From Paracoccaceae bacterium (lineage in GTDB: Bacteria; Pseudomonadota; Alphaproteobacteria; Rhodobacterales; Rhodobacteraceae), in the NCBI GenBank assembly GCA_028874915.1, contig JAPPHA010000029.1, positions 1 to 55,688 on the forward strand: 55,688 nucleotides of DNA, in the 5' to 3' direction. Each line of letters opens with the position of its first letter. The first letter of the stretch is position 1. Under the pieces are notes generated by a model. The model saw only the letters and a list, made by a program, of their open reading frames with translations, did not search any database and was not told where the DNA came from. Shown here piece by piece: positions 8,738 through 18,252 of this stretch. Position numbers and translations under genes: made by a program.

Positions 8738-9835
8738 TCAAACGTTGAACAGGACGTTAAGAACATCGCCGTCCACGACCCGATACCCCCGTCCCTCGAT
8801 GCGGACTCGCCCAGCGTCCCGCGCACCCTGTTCGCCACCACAGTCGACATAGTCGCGGTGCGAAATCGCTTCGACCCGGATAAACCCTCTGCTGAAGTCA
8901 CTGTGTACGACACCGACAGCATCGACGGCCGGTGTTCCGGAAACGAAAGTCCAGGCTCTTGTCATTTTCGGTCCTGTCGTGAAGAATGTCTCCAGGCCCA
9001 AGAGCTGATAACCCGCACGAATCAAACGGTTAAGGCCTGCTTCCTCAAGTCCTAGATCGCAAATGAACTCGGCGCGTTCGGCCGCATCCAGACGGCCAAT
9101 TTCGGCCTCAATGGCCGCCGAGATCACAACGTGAAATGCGCCCCGGCTTTCGGCCATTCGCGAAACGGCATCGACATGCTGAGCCCCGTTCGGCAGATCT
9201 TCCTCGCTAACATTGCAGACATAGAGGACCGGCTTGGCCGTCAGGAGATGCAGGGAATTCCACAGCGGGCGCTCTTCCGAGGAGACGTCCACGCCGCGCG
9301 CAGGGCGACCGGCTTCAAGTGCATCCGTTGCGCGCCGCATGAGCGCCCCAAGCGCGACGGACTCCCGATCCCCGCCCTTGACTTTCTTGTCAATCGCCGC
9401 CCGACGCCGTTCGAGACTTTCCAGATCGGCCAACATCAGTTCCGTCTCGACAATGTCGGCATCGGCAAGCGGATCGACCCGGCCTTCCACATGGGCAACG
9501 TCACCGTTCTCGAAACACCGCAGGACCTGGATGACAGCATCCATCTCGCGAATGCTGGCCAGAAACCGGTTTCCGAGGCCTTCCCCGGTCGACGCCCCCC
9601 GAACCAGCCCGGCGATGTCCACGAAGGTCATGCGGGCCGGCACTGCCTCCGCGGAACCGGCAATTCGGGCAATTTCCATGAGCCTGGGATCCGGAACCGG
9701 AACCTCGCCCCGGTTCGGGTTGATCGTGGAGAACGGAAAACTTGCGACCTGCGCGGCGGCCGATCCGGTCAGGGCATTGAACAGGGTGGACTTGCCCGCG
9801 TTGGGCAGCCCGACGATTCCGGATCGAAATCCCAT
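8738..9835 (-). CDS. ychF: Redox-regulated ribosome-associated ATPase/GTPase YchF
   Basis: A 365-residue Obg-family P-loop protein (OLA1/YchF). It has the P-loop GLPNAGKSTLFNAL (9-22), the switch-region FSTINPNRGEVPVPDPRL, FVDIAGLVRGASTGEGLGN and a C-terminal TGS-like domain ending VVDGDVLNVLFNV. YchF proteins bind the ribosome and hydrolyse ATP, and in several bacteria they modulate stress responses. Length matches the family. The start ATG at 9835 follows GGAGG. In many alphaproteobacteria ychF lies next to rplY and pth. Here it is separated from them by about 4 kb and is divergent from trpA. Confidence 0.93.
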   Translation of the reverse strand: MGFRSGIVGLPNAGKSTLFNALTGSAAAQVASFPFSTINPNRGEVPVPDPRLMEIARIAGSAEAVPARMTFVDIAGLVRGASTGEGLGNRFLASIREMDAVIQVLRCFENGDVAHVEGRVDPLADADIVETELMLADLESLERRRAAIDKKVKGGDRESVALGALMRRATDALEAGRPARGVDVSSEERPLWNSLHLLTAKPVLYVCNVSEEDLPNGAQHVDAVSRMAESRGAFHVVISAAIEAEIGRLDAAERAEFICDLGLEEAGLNRLIRAGYQLLGLETFFTTGPKMTRAWTFVSGTPAVDAVGVVHSDFSRGFIRVEAISHRDYVDCGGEQGARDAGRVRIEGRGYRVVDGDVLNVLFNV

Positions 9836-10066
9836 GATCGGTTCCGTCCTCCGTACCGCCGACGCAGCCGACCTTCGGCCACTGGCTCCTGACCGAACTG
9901 CCCCTACAGGTGACCAGCCGAACCGGTCAAGAAATCTTGCGGGCAGCGAACCGTCCAGACATGACGAACCTCGCTACCCCAAAGGTCGCATGTATTGACT
10001 CGGTATCGCCGGTTGTCTTGCAACGGCCCGTCGGTTAATCGGCAGTTGATCAGGAAAGACACCGTC

Positions 10067-10858
10067 ATGTCACGTATCCGGCACAGCTTTTCACAGCTCG
10101 AATCCGAAGGACGTTCCGCCTTCATCGCCTATGTCATGGCCGGCGATCCGGATCCCGAAACGAGCTTCGAGCTCCTGAGGGGCCTCCCTGAAGCCGGCGT
10201 GGACATCATCGAACTTGGATTCCCCTTCACGGATCCGATGGCTGACGGCCCGATCATCCAGCTAGCGGGGCAACGGTCGCTTGCGGCCGGCACGACGCTT
10301 GCCGGCGTTCTCGACATGGTCGCACGGTTCCGGGAGGACAACGACAAGACACCTGTCGTGTTGATGGGATACTACAACCCGATCAGCAGTTACGGGGTCG
10401 AAGCCTTTTTGCGGGATGCTCCAACATCGGGTGTCGACGGTCTGATCGTGGTCGACCTGCCGCCTGAAGAAGATGACGAACTGTGTCTCCCGGCGATGTC
10501 CGCCGGAATCGACTTCATTCGATTGGCGACGCCGACAACCGATGACCGGCGGCTCCCCCAGGTTCTTCGCAACACATCCGGCTTCATCTACTACGTTTCG
10601 ATCACCGGAATTACCGGGGCCGCCGCCGCCAGCCCGGCCGATATCGCCCCTGACGTCGCCCGGATCAAGTCCGCAACAGATCTGCCGGTCTGCGTCGGGT
10701 TTGGAATCCGGACACCGGATGTTGCGACCGAGGTCGCCCGAATCGCTGATGGTGCCGTCGTCGGATCGGCCATTGTCCAGCGTCTCGGCCAGGGCCAGGC
10801 CCCTGCAAACGTCCTCGGTTTCATCAACCGGCTGGCCGAGGGAGTCCGTAACGCCTGA
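10067..10858 (+). CDS. trpA: Tryptophan synthase alpha subunit
   Basis: A 263-residue TIM barrel that cleaves indole-3-glycerol phosphate to indole and glyceraldehyde 3-phosphate, normally passing indole to TrpB. The catalytic Glu49 and Asp60 fall at canonical positions ([16 protein letters not shown]). [11 protein letters not shown] and [10 protein letters not shown] are also typical. The ATG at 10067 is chosen over an upstream GTG/ATG because AGGAAAG precedes it and the protein then has the standard length. No trpB or trpF adjoins it, which is unusual because trpFBA are commonly clustered. Confidence 0.95.
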   Translation: MSRIRHSFSQLESEGRSAFIAYVMAGDPDPETSFELLRGLPEAGVDIIELGFPFTDPMADGPIIQLAGQRSLAAGTTLAGVLDMVARFREDNDKTPVVLMGYYNPISSYGVEAFLRDAPTSGVDGLIVVDLPPEEDDELCLPAMSAGIDFIRLATPTTDDRRLPQVLRNTSGFIYYVSITGITGAAAASPADIAPDVARIKSATDLPVCVGFGIRTPDVATEVARIADGAVVGSAIVQRLGQGQAPANVLGFINRLAEGVRNA

Positions 10859-10954
10859 TTGGGAGGCCCCTCAGGCCGGATGCCGGCGCAAGGTCCGTCG
10901 AAACCGAGCCGGGTGACAGACAGGGTTTTGCAGCCGCAGAGGACAGAGGACACC

Positions 10955-12097
10955 ATGACTGTTGTTGCCTGCATCGATGATCTCAGAGACCTCCACCGGC
11001 GGCGGGTCCCGAAAATGTTCTACGAATACGCTGAAAGCGGATCCTGGACTGAACAGACATTTCGCGAGAACACGGACGACTTTCGCCGGATCCGGTTGCG
11101 CCAGAGGGTCGGTGTCGACATCACGGACCGGAGCACCGCTTCCCGCATGGTCGGTCAGGACGTCGCCATGCCGGTCGCCCTGGCTCCGGTCGGCCTCCTG
11201 GGAATGCAGTCGGCGGATGGTGAAATCAAGACAGCTCGGGCCGCGGAGGCGTTCGGCGTGCCCTTTACCCTGTCCACAATGTCAATTGCGTCCATCGAAG
11301 ACGTGGCTGCCAACACCAGCAGCCCGTTCTGGTTCCAACTCTATGTGATGCGGGACCGGGAGTTCATCGGCCAGCTCATAGACCGGGCCCGCTCGGCAGG
11401 ATGCTCGGCACTGGTTCTGACCATGGATCTTCAGGTCATCGGACAGCGTCACCATGACATCCGTAACAACCTCACCGCCCCGCCACGGCTGACCTTCGCC
11501 AATTTCGTCAACATCTGCACGTGTCCGGCCTGGGCGTTGGGCATGCTGAGAACCCGCCGTCGGGGCTTTGGCAACATCATCGGCCATGCGAAGGGCGTCG
11601 AGTCGCTGGATTCGCTCATGAAGTGGTCAGCTGAACAACTCGACAGGTCACTCAGCTGGTCTGACATTGACTGGATCAAGGATCGTTGGGGCGGCAAACT
11701 CATCGTCAAGGGAATTCTCGACCCGGAAGATGTCGAACCGGCAATCCGATCCGGCGCCGATGCCCTTATCGTCTCCAATCACGGCGGCCGCCAACTGGAC
11801 GGGGCGCCGTCATCTGTCCGCGTCCTTCCGTCGATTGTCAGCGAAGCCGGCAACCGGATCGAAGTTCACTTCGACAGCGGAATCCGGTCAGGTCAGGATG
11901 TCCTCAAGGCCTGCGCTCTCGGTGCCACGGGAACCTACATCGGCCGGTCATTCGTATACGGGTTGGGCGCCATGGGCGAGGCCGGCGTAACGAAGGCCCT
12001 CGAGATCATCAGAGCGGAACTGGACACCACCATGGCGCTCTGCGGCGTCTGTCGGGTCGGCGACCTGGGACCGGACGTTCTCTTGGATCCTGCGTGA
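10955..12097 (+). CDS. lldD: FMN-dependent alpha-hydroxy-acid dehydrogenase, L-lactate dehydrogenase type
   Basis: A 380-residue enzyme of the FMN alpha-hydroxy-acid oxidase/dehydrogenase family. It has the PKMFYEYAESGSWTEQTFREN N-terminus, MPVALAPVGLLGM, the FWFQLYVMRDR strand and the catalytic SNHGGRQLDGAPSS with active His276. C-terminal phosphate-binding elements are DSGIRSGQDVLKA and GRSFVYGLGA. It most likely oxidises L-lactate (or a similar 2-hydroxy acid) to the keto acid and passes electrons to the quinone pool at the inner membrane. The ATG at 10955 follows AGAGGACACC. It lies 96 bases after trpA. The precise substrate is not shown by sequence, so the gene symbol is a family-level assignment. 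Confidence 0.82.
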   Translation: MTVVACIDDLRDLHRRRVPKMFYEYAESGSWTEQTFRENTDDFRRIRLRQRVGVDITDRSTASRMVGQDVAMPVALAPVGLLGMQSADGEIKTARAAEAFGVPFTLSTMSIASIEDVAANTSSPFWFQLYVMRDREFIGQLIDRARSAGCSALVLTMDLQVIGQRHHDIRNNLTAPPRLTFANFVNICTCPAWALGMLRTRRRGFGNIIGHAKGVESLDSLMKWSAEQLDRSLSWSDIDWIKDRWGGKLIVKGILDPEDVEPAIRSGADALIVSNHGGRQLDGAPSSVRVLPSIVSEAGNRIEVHFDSGIRSGQDVLKACALGATGTYIGRSFVYGLGAMGEAGVTKALEIIRAELDTTMALCGVCRVGDLGPDVLLDPA

Positions 12098-12290
12098 TTG
12101 TCCTCCGGCCACTGAACGCACCCCGCTCCGTCGGACCCAGGGAATACCCCGACTCGACGCCGCCCCGGCGATTCGGCATACAATTCGGTCGCCCCGACGG
12201 CATGGGTTCCGGACGGCCTGAGCCTCAACCTTGTCCCGCCATCATTGCCCCCCAACCGGGAACGTGGGCCACAACGACCGCTGATATCGC

Positions 12291-13919
12291 GTGACAGTCA
12301 CGGACTCGTCATATGACTTCATCATCATAGGTGCCGGTTCCGCCGGGAGCGTGGTGGCCAACCGGTTGTCGACGGACGCACGGTCCTCCGTTCTGTTGAT
12401 CGAAGCGGGCGGCTACGACCGGAATCCGTTGGTCAGGCTGCCAATGCTCATGGGCAGGCTGTTCAATTCCGGCATGTACAACTGGAACTATCACACCGAA
12501 CCCGTGCCGAACCTCAACGGCCGGTCTCTCTACTGGCCACGCGGCAAGGTCCTTGGCGGCAGTTCGACGATCAACGGAATGATCTATGTGCGCGGCAACC
12601 GACATGATTTTGATCGATGGGCGCAGATGGGACTCTCGGGGTGGTCATACGACGATGTCCTACCGGCCTTCCTACGGTCCGAATCCCATGTTCAGCGGAG
12701 CGACGCTTTCCACAGCCAGTCCGGTGACCTGACGGTTTGCCGGGCGCGCGGGAACAACCCCCTGTTTGACGTGTTCCTGGAGGCAGGGCGTCAGGCCGGG
12801 TATCCAATGACCGATGATTTCAACGGCCGTCAGCAGGAAGGATTCGGCCGGTTCGACTTCAACATCAAGGACGGCAAGCGCTGGTCGGCCGCGTCGGCGT
12901 TCCTGCAACCGGTCCGCCGCCGCCCCAACCTCTCCATCGCGACCCGGGCTCTCGTGCGGCGGCTGCAGATCACGGGCGATTGCGTCAATGGCGTCGAATT
13001 CGTGCAGGGACAAACAACGCGCACGGTCCGGGCTGAACGCGAAGTCATCCTCTGCGCCGGGACCGTGAATTCACCCCAGATCCTGATGCTCTCGGGAATC
13101 GGCCCTGCCGAAGATCTCAGGCGTCACCGAATTCCCGTGGCCATGGATCTTCCGGGTGTTGGACAGAATTTGCAGGACCATGTTGACTGCGTGGTCGCCT
13201 ACGAATGCCGGCAACCGGTCACCCTTTACAAGGACCTGCGTGCCGACCGGCTGCTCGCGTCCGTGGCCCGGGGCTTGATCCTGGGGGAAGGAACCGCCAC
13301 CACCTTTCCCTACGAAGCCGGGGCGTTTCTGAAAACGCAGCCCGGCCTTCTCGCACCTGATATCCAGCTGACGTTCATGCCCGCTCTGGAAAGGACCGCA
13401 AATCTCTATCTGCCGAATCCTTTCCGCCGGCGTCCGGCTGAAGCCGTTCACGGATTCTCGATCCGGGTCGGACCGCTGATTCCCGACAGCCTCGGACACA
13501 TCGCGTTGCGTTCCCCTGACCCAAACGACCCGCCGCAGATCCATCCCAACTACCTCGGATCCGAAGTCGACCGGAAGCGGTTGCTCTCGGGCATCCGCAT
13601 CGTTCGAGACGTTATTGGTCAGCCGGCCTTCGACAGGTTTCGAGGTCGCGAACTCCACCCGGGGGCGGAACTTTCGACGGACGAAGACCTGGCCTCCTGG
13701 CTCAAGTCTGCGGCGATGACAACGTTTCACCCGGTGGGCACCTGCAAGATGGGCACGGATCCGATGGCCGTCGTGGACGGACGGCTGCGGGTCCGGGGGC
13801 TCAAGGGCCTCCGCATTGCGGATGCGTCAGTCATGCCGGTGATCACGAGCGGCAACACCCATGCGCCCACCGTCATGATTGGCGAGCAGGTTTCCGCGTT
13901 CATTCAAAGGGGCGAATAG
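12291..13919 (+). CDS. GMC-family FAD-dependent oxidoreductase (choline/alcohol dehydrogenase-like)
   Basis: A 542-residue GMC oxidoreductase starting at GTG 12291. It shows the FAD-binding [16 protein letters not shown] near residues 11-26, the GMC signature [18 protein letters not shown], the second signature [16 protein letters not shown], and a C-terminal catalytic region with [10 protein letters not shown] and [14 protein letters not shown] holding the His and Asn residues expected for hydride transfer. Such enzymes oxidise choline, primary alcohols or polyethylene glycol-like substrates. It lies 193 bases after lldD, so these two flavoenzymes may work on related substrates, but that is inference. 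The specific alcohol cannot be read from sequence. Confidence 0.88.
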   Translation: MTVTDSSYDFIIIGAGSAGSVVANRLSTDARSSVLLIEAGGYDRNPLVRLPMLMGRLFNSGMYNWNYHTEPVPNLNGRSLYWPRGKVLGGSSTINGMIYVRGNRHDFDRWAQMGLSGWSYDDVLPAFLRSESHVQRSDAFHSQSGDLTVCRARGNNPLFDVFLEAGRQAGYPMTDDFNGRQQEGFGRFDFNIKDGKRWSAASAFLQPVRRRPNLSIATRALVRRLQITGDCVNGVEFVQGQTTRTVRAEREVILCAGTVNSPQILMLSGIGPAEDLRRHRIPVAMDLPGVGQNLQDHVDCVVAYECRQPVTLYKDLRADRLLASVARGLILGEGTATTFPYEAGAFLKTQPGLLAPDIQLTFMPALERTANLYLPNPFRRRPAEAVHGFSIRVGPLIPDSLGHIALRSPDPNDPPQIHPNYLGSEVDRKRLLSGIRIVRDVIGQPAFDRFRGRELHPGAELSTDEDLASWLKSAAMTTFHPVGTCKMGTDPMAVVDGRLRVRGLKGLRIADASVMPVITSGNTHAPTVMIGEQVSAFIQRGE

Positions 13920-14063
13920 TCGGAAGAACCAGCGTCCTTGACGGGACGTGGTCCCTGCCAACACGGAACCGTAAGTCCTGCCGAACCGCGCGTGTGCCCG
14001 GATCGGTGACCGTCGCAGGAATTTGGCCGAACCTGACAGGCATCATTTCGCTCAATGGAAACG

Positions 14064-14114
14064 GCCGTTCCACAGTTGAACGGACCGCCTTGAACGGCTC
14101 GTTTTTCCTTTTCA
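14064..14114 (+). terminator. Terminator or attenuator candidate upstream of rplY
   Basis: GCCGTTC (14064-14070) pairs perfectly with GAACGGC (14092-14098) and is followed by a T-rich run (TCGTTTTTCCTTTTC). A shorter alternative hairpin pairs CCGTTC (14065-14070) with GAACGG (14078-14083). The two structures exclude each other because TTGAACGG occurs twice, at 14076 and 14090. It may simply terminate the GMC oxidoreductase transcript, or control readthrough into rplY. Confidence 0.4.
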
Positions 14115-14194
14115 ACCTCCGCAATCTCTCCTATAGGACGCCCCGCGCCGTCGGCATCTTGCCGTCACGGCGTGGTTGGTATTGGAGAAGGCAG

Positions 14195-14848
14195 ATGGCC
14201 GAACTTCCTCAAATCGTGGCCCGGACCCGGCAGCGGACAGGCAAAGGGGGAGCACGGCAGGCGCGCAGGGACGGATTCGTCCCCGGCATCGTCTATGGCG
14301 GGGGGCCGAAGCCGGTTGCCATCAACATTCCCTTCAACCATCTCTTCAAATCGCTGAAGAAGGGGCGATTCCTTTCGACGCTGTTCAATCTGAAGATTGA
14401 CGACCATGACGATGTCCGGGTCATCTGCCGAGGTGTCCAACGCGACGTCGTCAAGGACCTGCCGATCCATGTCGACCTCATGCGGCTCAACCTCACGTCT
14501 CGGGTCAACTTGTTCATCCCGACCCGTTTCATCAACGAACAGGAATGCACCGGCTTGCGCCGGGGCGGCGTTCTGACCGTCGTTCGCCCGGAGATCGAGT
14601 TGAAGGTGACCGCGAACAACATCCCTTCGGACATCGAGATCGATTTGACCGGTCTCGACATTGGCGATGTCGTGACGATTTCCAGCGTCGAACTTCCGAA
14701 AGGGACGCGGCCGATGATCACCGACCGGGACTTCGTCATCGCGAACATCTCGGCGCCGTCGGGACTGAGATCGACCGAGTCGGAAGAGGAGGAAGGAGTA
14801 GACGAGGTCGAAGAGACGGAGACCCCGGAAGACGAAACTCCGGAATAG
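14195..14848 (+). CDS. rplY: 50S ribosomal protein L25/general stress protein Ctc
   Basis: A 217-residue long (Ctc-type) form of L25, which binds 5S rRNA in the large subunit. The N-terminal L25 domain has [19 protein letters not shown] and PGIVYGG. The extended C-terminal domain includes [25 protein letters not shown] and VELPKGTRP. The last 25 residues are very acidic, a common tail in alphaproteobacterial homologues. The ATG at 14195 follows GGAGAAGG and matches the family start MAELP; in-frame upstream codons are not used. It is followed by pth, the usual alphaproteobacterial arrangement. Confidence 0.93.
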   Translation: MAELPQIVARTRQRTGKGGARQARRDGFVPGIVYGGGPKPVAINIPFNHLFKSLKKGRFLSTLFNLKIDDHDDVRVICRGVQRDVVKDLPIHVDLMRLNLTSRVNLFIPTRFINEQECTGLRRGGVLTVVRPEIELKVTANNIPSDIEIDLTGLDIGDVVTISSVELPKGTRPMITDRDFVIANISAPSGLRSTESEEEEGVDEVEETETPEDETPE

Positions 14849-15025
14849 CCCTCACTCCTACGCCGCTCTCCCAGCCATGATCCGGCCCCACAGGCCGCGG
14901 AACATGGTTGTTGGACACTTTGAAGACTGATCGGAATCTGCCGGCCCACCGGGACCCGGACGGCGGCGGAGTCGCCGGGCCGGAGGCCAACTGTCCCGGG
15001 CCGGTGTGAATGAGGCCCATCCGCC

Positions 15026-15724
15026 ATGTTATTGTTCGCAGGTCTCGGCAATCCAGGCCGGAAATATCTGCGAAACCGGCACAATGTCGGTTTCATGGCC
15101 CTCGACCGGATCGCCGAGAGGCACGCGTTTCCCGCTTGGAGCCGCAAGTACCAGGGGCTGACCTCAAGTGGACGGCTCGGCGGTGCACAGGTCCTTTTGC
15201 TCAAACCATCCACTTTCATGAACGAATCGGGGCGTTCCGTGGGCGCAGCCGCTCGGTTCTTTCGGATCAAGCCGCAAGACATCATCGTCTTTCACGACGA
15301 GATTGATCTCGCACCTGGAAAAATGCGGCTGAAAACCGGTGGTGGAACGGCCGGTCACAATGGACTCCGATCGATCGATCGCCACCTCGGAAAAGGATTT
15401 CGACGGGTTCGAATCGGAGTCGGTCACCCCGGATCGAAGCACCTCGTAACACCTTATGTGCTTGGCAACTTCTCCCGAGCCGATGGTGATTGGCTGGAAC
15501 CGACCCTCGATGCCATTGCCAGGGGGGCGCCCAGCCTGGCAACCGGCGATGACGCCGGATTCCTGAACGCGCGACAAATCGGTCGGAACAGACCTGACCG
15601 GCACTCGACCGAGGCTTCAGACCCTTCACCGGGCGCCCGGCCGGCCGGAGACCGCCGCCCACCGACCGCGCCGCTCCCGCTCGGTACGAAACTGTCGCAG
15701 CTGATCGACCGGTTTCGCCGCTGA
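15026..15724 (+). CDS. pth: Peptidyl-tRNA hydrolase
   Basis: A 232-residue hydrolase that frees tRNA from peptidyl-tRNA dropped by stalled ribosomes. Catalytic residues are in place: His19 (RNRHNVGF), Asn66 (TFMNESG) and Asp91 (FHDEIDL). The signatures GLGNPGRKY (6-14) and GGGTAGHNGLRS are clear. The C-terminus is about 40 residues longer than in E. coli, Pro/Arg-rich and probably disordered, a frequent feature in alphaproteobacteria. It lies 177 bases after rplY. Confidence 0.95.
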   Translation: MLLFAGLGNPGRKYLRNRHNVGFMALDRIAERHAFPAWSRKYQGLTSSGRLGGAQVLLLKPSTFMNESGRSVGAAARFFRIKPQDIIVFHDEIDLAPGKMRLKTGGGTAGHNGLRSIDRHLGKGFRRVRIGVGHPGSKHLVTPYVLGNFSRADGDWLEPTLDAIARGAPSLATGDDAGFLNARQIGRNRPDRHSTEASDPSPGARPAGDRRPPTAPLPLGTKLSQLIDRFRR

Positions 15725-15760
15725 CCGCGGCGAACCGATTTTAGAATGATTCCAGTTTGC

Positions 15761-15789
15761 TTGACAGCGAGCCTGACGGCGCCTATCGT
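15761..15789 (+). promoter_or_regulatory. Sigma-70-type promoter candidate for nfuA-tsaB
   Basis: A perfect -35 hexamer TTGACA (15761-15766) is followed after exactly 17 bases by TATCGT (15784-15789), 25 bases before the nfuA start codon. It is the best consensus match I noticed in this window. Position and spacing suggest that nfuA and tsaB have their own promoter and do not depend on pth readthrough. Confidence 0.65.
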
Positions 15790-15813
15790 CTGACGGACCG
15801 GAGGACCCAGACA

Positions 15814-16374
15814 ATGTTCATTCAGACCGAAGCGACACCCAACCCTGCAACGCTCAAGTTCCTCCCCGGACAGACCGTGATGGCGGAAGGAACCATGGAC
15901 TTTCCCGATTCGAGCACGGCTGTCGATTCTCCTCTGGCCGGACGCCTCTTTTCCGTCCAAGGCGTGGCCCGCGTCTTTTTCGGCAATGACTTCGTAACAG
16001 TGACGAAGTCGGAAGGGATCGACTGGAATCACATCAAGCCGGCAATCCTCGGCGCCATTATGGAGCATTTCCAGTCCGGCCAGATGGTGGTGCGGTCCGA
16101 TGCCATCCCATCTGACCACCGCGATCATGACGGCGAGAACGTGGAAATCGTTGCCCAGATCAAGGAACTGCTCGACACCCGGGTCCGCCCGGCCGTGGCG
16201 CAGGACGGTGGCGACATAACCTTTTACGGATTTGACCGGGGCGTCGTCTATCTTCACATGCAAGGGGCCTGCGCCGGCTGTCCGTCCTCGACCATCACTC
16301 TGAAGATGGGAATCGAGAATCTCCTGAGGCACTACATTCCCGAGGTCATCGAGGTTCGACCGATTGCCGCCTGA
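15814..16374 (+). CDS. nfuA: NfuA/NFU1-type iron-sulfur cluster scaffold or carrier
   Basis: A 186-residue protein with an N-terminal Nfu-N domain (FIQTEATPNPATLKFLPG, about 1-85) and a C-terminal NifU-like domain. The C-terminal domain holds PAVAQDGGDITF and the cluster-binding CAGC at Cys153 and Cys156. It carries 4Fe-4S clusters to client enzymes; Edd and SdhB encoded in this window are the sort of proteins that need them. The ATG at 15814 follows GGAGG by eight bases and matches the mitochondrial NFU1-like N-terminus. The stop overlaps the start of tsaB by 11 bases, implying translational coupling. Confidence 0.93.
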   Translation: MFIQTEATPNPATLKFLPGQTVMAEGTMDFPDSSTAVDSPLAGRLFSVQGVARVFFGNDFVTVTKSEGIDWNHIKPAILGAIMEHFQSGQMVVRSDAIPSDHRDHDGENVEIVAQIKELLDTRVRPAVAQDGGDITFYGFDRGVVYLHMQGACAGCPSSTITLKMGIENLLRHYIPEVIEVRPIAA

Positions 16375-17077
16375 ACGAACTGTTCTTGCCTTCGATACTG
16401 CGGCCGCGCATTGCGCGGCCGTCTTGGTTTCCGGAGGCGAACGGGTTGCGTCGTTTGTCGAATCCATGGAGCGCGGCCAGGCGGAATGCCTGTTTCCGCG
16501 ACTGGAGTCGCTGCTTGCAGGCCAGGCGGTGCGCTGGCGGGACTTGGGTGCCGTCGGTGTCGGGACGGGTCCGGGAAATTTCACTGGAATCCGCATTGCC
16601 GTGTCAGCGGCCCGAGGTCTGGCCTTCGCTCTGCGAATCCCGGCCATCGGGATCACCGCCTTCGAACGTACCGCCGCAATCGCGTACGCCAACGGAACTG
16701 TCGGTGCGGGAGACCGGATTGTCACCGTCATCGACCTGGCGCTTGGACGGCGTGGGATCCAGGTTTTCGAGGCCGGACCACTGCCAGTTGCCCTGGATTC
16801 TCCGCGTCGGATCGACCCGGGTCCCGAAGCCTCGGCTGCGCCGGACGGAAAAGCTGACGGTCCCTCTGGCAACGATCTCCCTGTCGAACGTGACGGGAGC
16901 CTCGTTTGTGCCGGAGACGACGTCAAGATGATCAGGGCGGATACCGGAATGTCACCCGAGGCGCTCGCCAGCCTCGGAAACCTGACTTGGCGCCGGCTCG
17001 AGGCCGGCCGCGACCTGCGTCGTCCCCTTCCCCTGTATCTGCGTCATCCCGATGCCGTTCCCGCATTTGCCCGTTGA
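16364..17077 (+). CDS. tsaB: tRNA threonylcarbamoyladenosine biosynthesis protein TsaB
   Basis: A 237-residue ASKHA-fold protein, the dimerisation partner of TsaD in t6A37 modification of ANN-decoding tRNAs. It shows the N-terminal VLAFDTAAAHCAAVLV strand-turn-strand and the hallmark GVGTGPGNFTGIRI, followed by SAARGLAFAL. The start is a TTG at 16364 inside the end of nfuA, giving an 11-base overlap. In many alphaproteobacteria rimI follows tsaB. Here the next gene is the binding protein of an ABC importer, so the usual nfuA-tsaB-rimI order is broken. Confidence 0.9.
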   Translation: MPPERTVLAFDTAAAHCAAVLVSGGERVASFVESMERGQAECLFPRLESLLAGQAVRWRDLGAVGVGTGPGNFTGIRIAVSAARGLAFALRIPAIGITAFERTAAIAYANGTVGAGDRIVTVIDLALGRRGIQVFEAGPLPVALDSPRRIDPGPEASAAPDGKADGPSGNDLPVERDGSLVCAGDDVKMIRADTGMSPEALASLGNLTWRRLEAGRDLRRPLPLYLRHPDAVPAFAR

Positions 17078-17235
17078 TACGGTCCTGAGCACGGTCCCAC
17101 CGGGAAAATCCGGTTGACGACCATCCCTCGCTCGGTGCTAATCGGCCATCGGATATTACGAATTGAGGAGGGGCGGCACCGCCGGGATCCCGGGAGTTGG
17201 CGCTGCATCCACGGACAATGGACAGGGGGAATCCA

Positions 17236-18231
17236 ATGAAAACGTTCAAATCATGGTTTCTGGCAGCCGCCGGGCTGAGCCTCGCGACGGCGGTCCAGGC
17301 CCAAGGCCCGGCCATCATCTACGATGTCGGCGGAAAATTCGACAAATCCTTCAATGAAGCTGCCTACAACGGCGCCGAAAAGTTCAAGGCGGAAACCGGC
17401 ATCGAATACCGGGAATTCGAAATGCAATCCGAAGCCCAGCGCGAACAGGCGCTGCGCCGTTTCGCCCGTGCCGGGCACAACCCGGTGGTCATGACCGGTT
17501 TCGCCTTTGCCACGGCGCTCGAGGCGGTGGCGCCGGACTTTCCGGATACGAACTTTGCCATCATCGACATGGTCGTCGACCAGCCGAATGTCCGGTCCGT
17601 CGTCTTCAAGGAACAAGAAGGCTCCTATCTGGTCGGAATCCTGGCAGCCATGGCCAGCAAGTCGAACAAGATCGGCTTCGTTGGCGGCATGGACATTCCG
17701 CTCATCCGCAGATTCGCCTGCGGATTCGTTCAAGGGGTCAAAGCGACCAACCCGGATGCCGAGGTGTTCCAAAACATGACGGGCACCACGGCCAGCGCCT
17801 GGAATGATCCGGTCCGAGGCGGCGAACTGACAATGGCGCAGATCAACCAGGGTGCCGACGTGATCTACCATGCGGCCGGCGGAACCGGTCGCGGGGTCTT
17901 GCAAGCGGCAGCGGATGCCGGCGTCCTCGGCATTGGTGTCGACAGCAACCAGAACCACCTGCACCCGGGCTCGGTGCTCACATCGATGCTCAAACGTGTC
18001 GACGTCGCAGTCTACAACGCCTTCAAGGACGGAACCGACGGCGACTTCACGACCGGTTTCAGTGTCCTTGGCCTCGACAATGATGGAGTCGGTTACGCGT
18101 TGGACGAAAACAACGCCGATCTGGTGACCGATGATATGCGAATGGCGGTGGATTCTGCAGCCGAGCAGATCATCGCCGGCAAAATTGCCGTTCATGACTA
18201 CATGTCGGACGAAAGCTGCCCGGTGATGTAG
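17236..18231 (+). CDS. BMP-family ABC transporter substrate-binding protein
   Basis: A 331-residue periplasmic binding protein of the Bmp/Med/PnrA (basic membrane protein) family, which typically binds purine nucleosides. A signal peptide is visible at residues 1-22 (MKTFKSWFLAAAGLSLATA, cleavage after VQA). The mature part contains VGGKFDKSFNEAAYNG, then NKIGFVGGMDIPLIRRF and GIGVDSNQNHLHPGSVLTSM, all characteristic. There is no lipobox cysteine at the cleavage site, so it should be soluble. The ATG at 17236 follows AGGGGGA. It heads a four-gene importer operon on the same strand. Confidence 0.92.
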   Translation: MKTFKSWFLAAAGLSLATAVQAQGPAIIYDVGGKFDKSFNEAAYNGAEKFKAETGIEYREFEMQSEAQREQALRRFARAGHNPVVMTGFAFATALEAVAPDFPDTNFAIIDMVVDQPNVRSVVFKEQEGSYLVGILAAMASKSNKIGFVGGMDIPLIRRFACGFVQGVKATNPDAEVFQNMTGTTASAWNDPVRGGELTMAQINQGADVIYHAAGGTGRGVLQAAADAGVLGIGVDSNQNHLHPGSVLTSMLKRVDVAVYNAFKDGTDGDFTTGFSVLGLDNDGVGYALDENNADLVTDDMRMAVDSAAEQIIAGKIAVHDYMSDESCPVM

Positions 18232-18252
18232 TTTGTCATCGCGAGAACCTCG

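Noticed and set aside
15361-15430. T-loop-like GGTTCGAATC suggesting a tRNA gene
   Set aside because: It lies inside pth in frame and no acceptor or anticodon stems surround it. Similar GGTTCGAAC at about 43021 and GGGTTCAAATC at about 53188 also fail to fold as tRNAs.
17114-17144. TTGACG/TAATCG promoter pair upstream of the BMP binding-protein gene
   Set aside because: The spacer is 19 bases and the -10 match is poor, so I did not list it as a feature.
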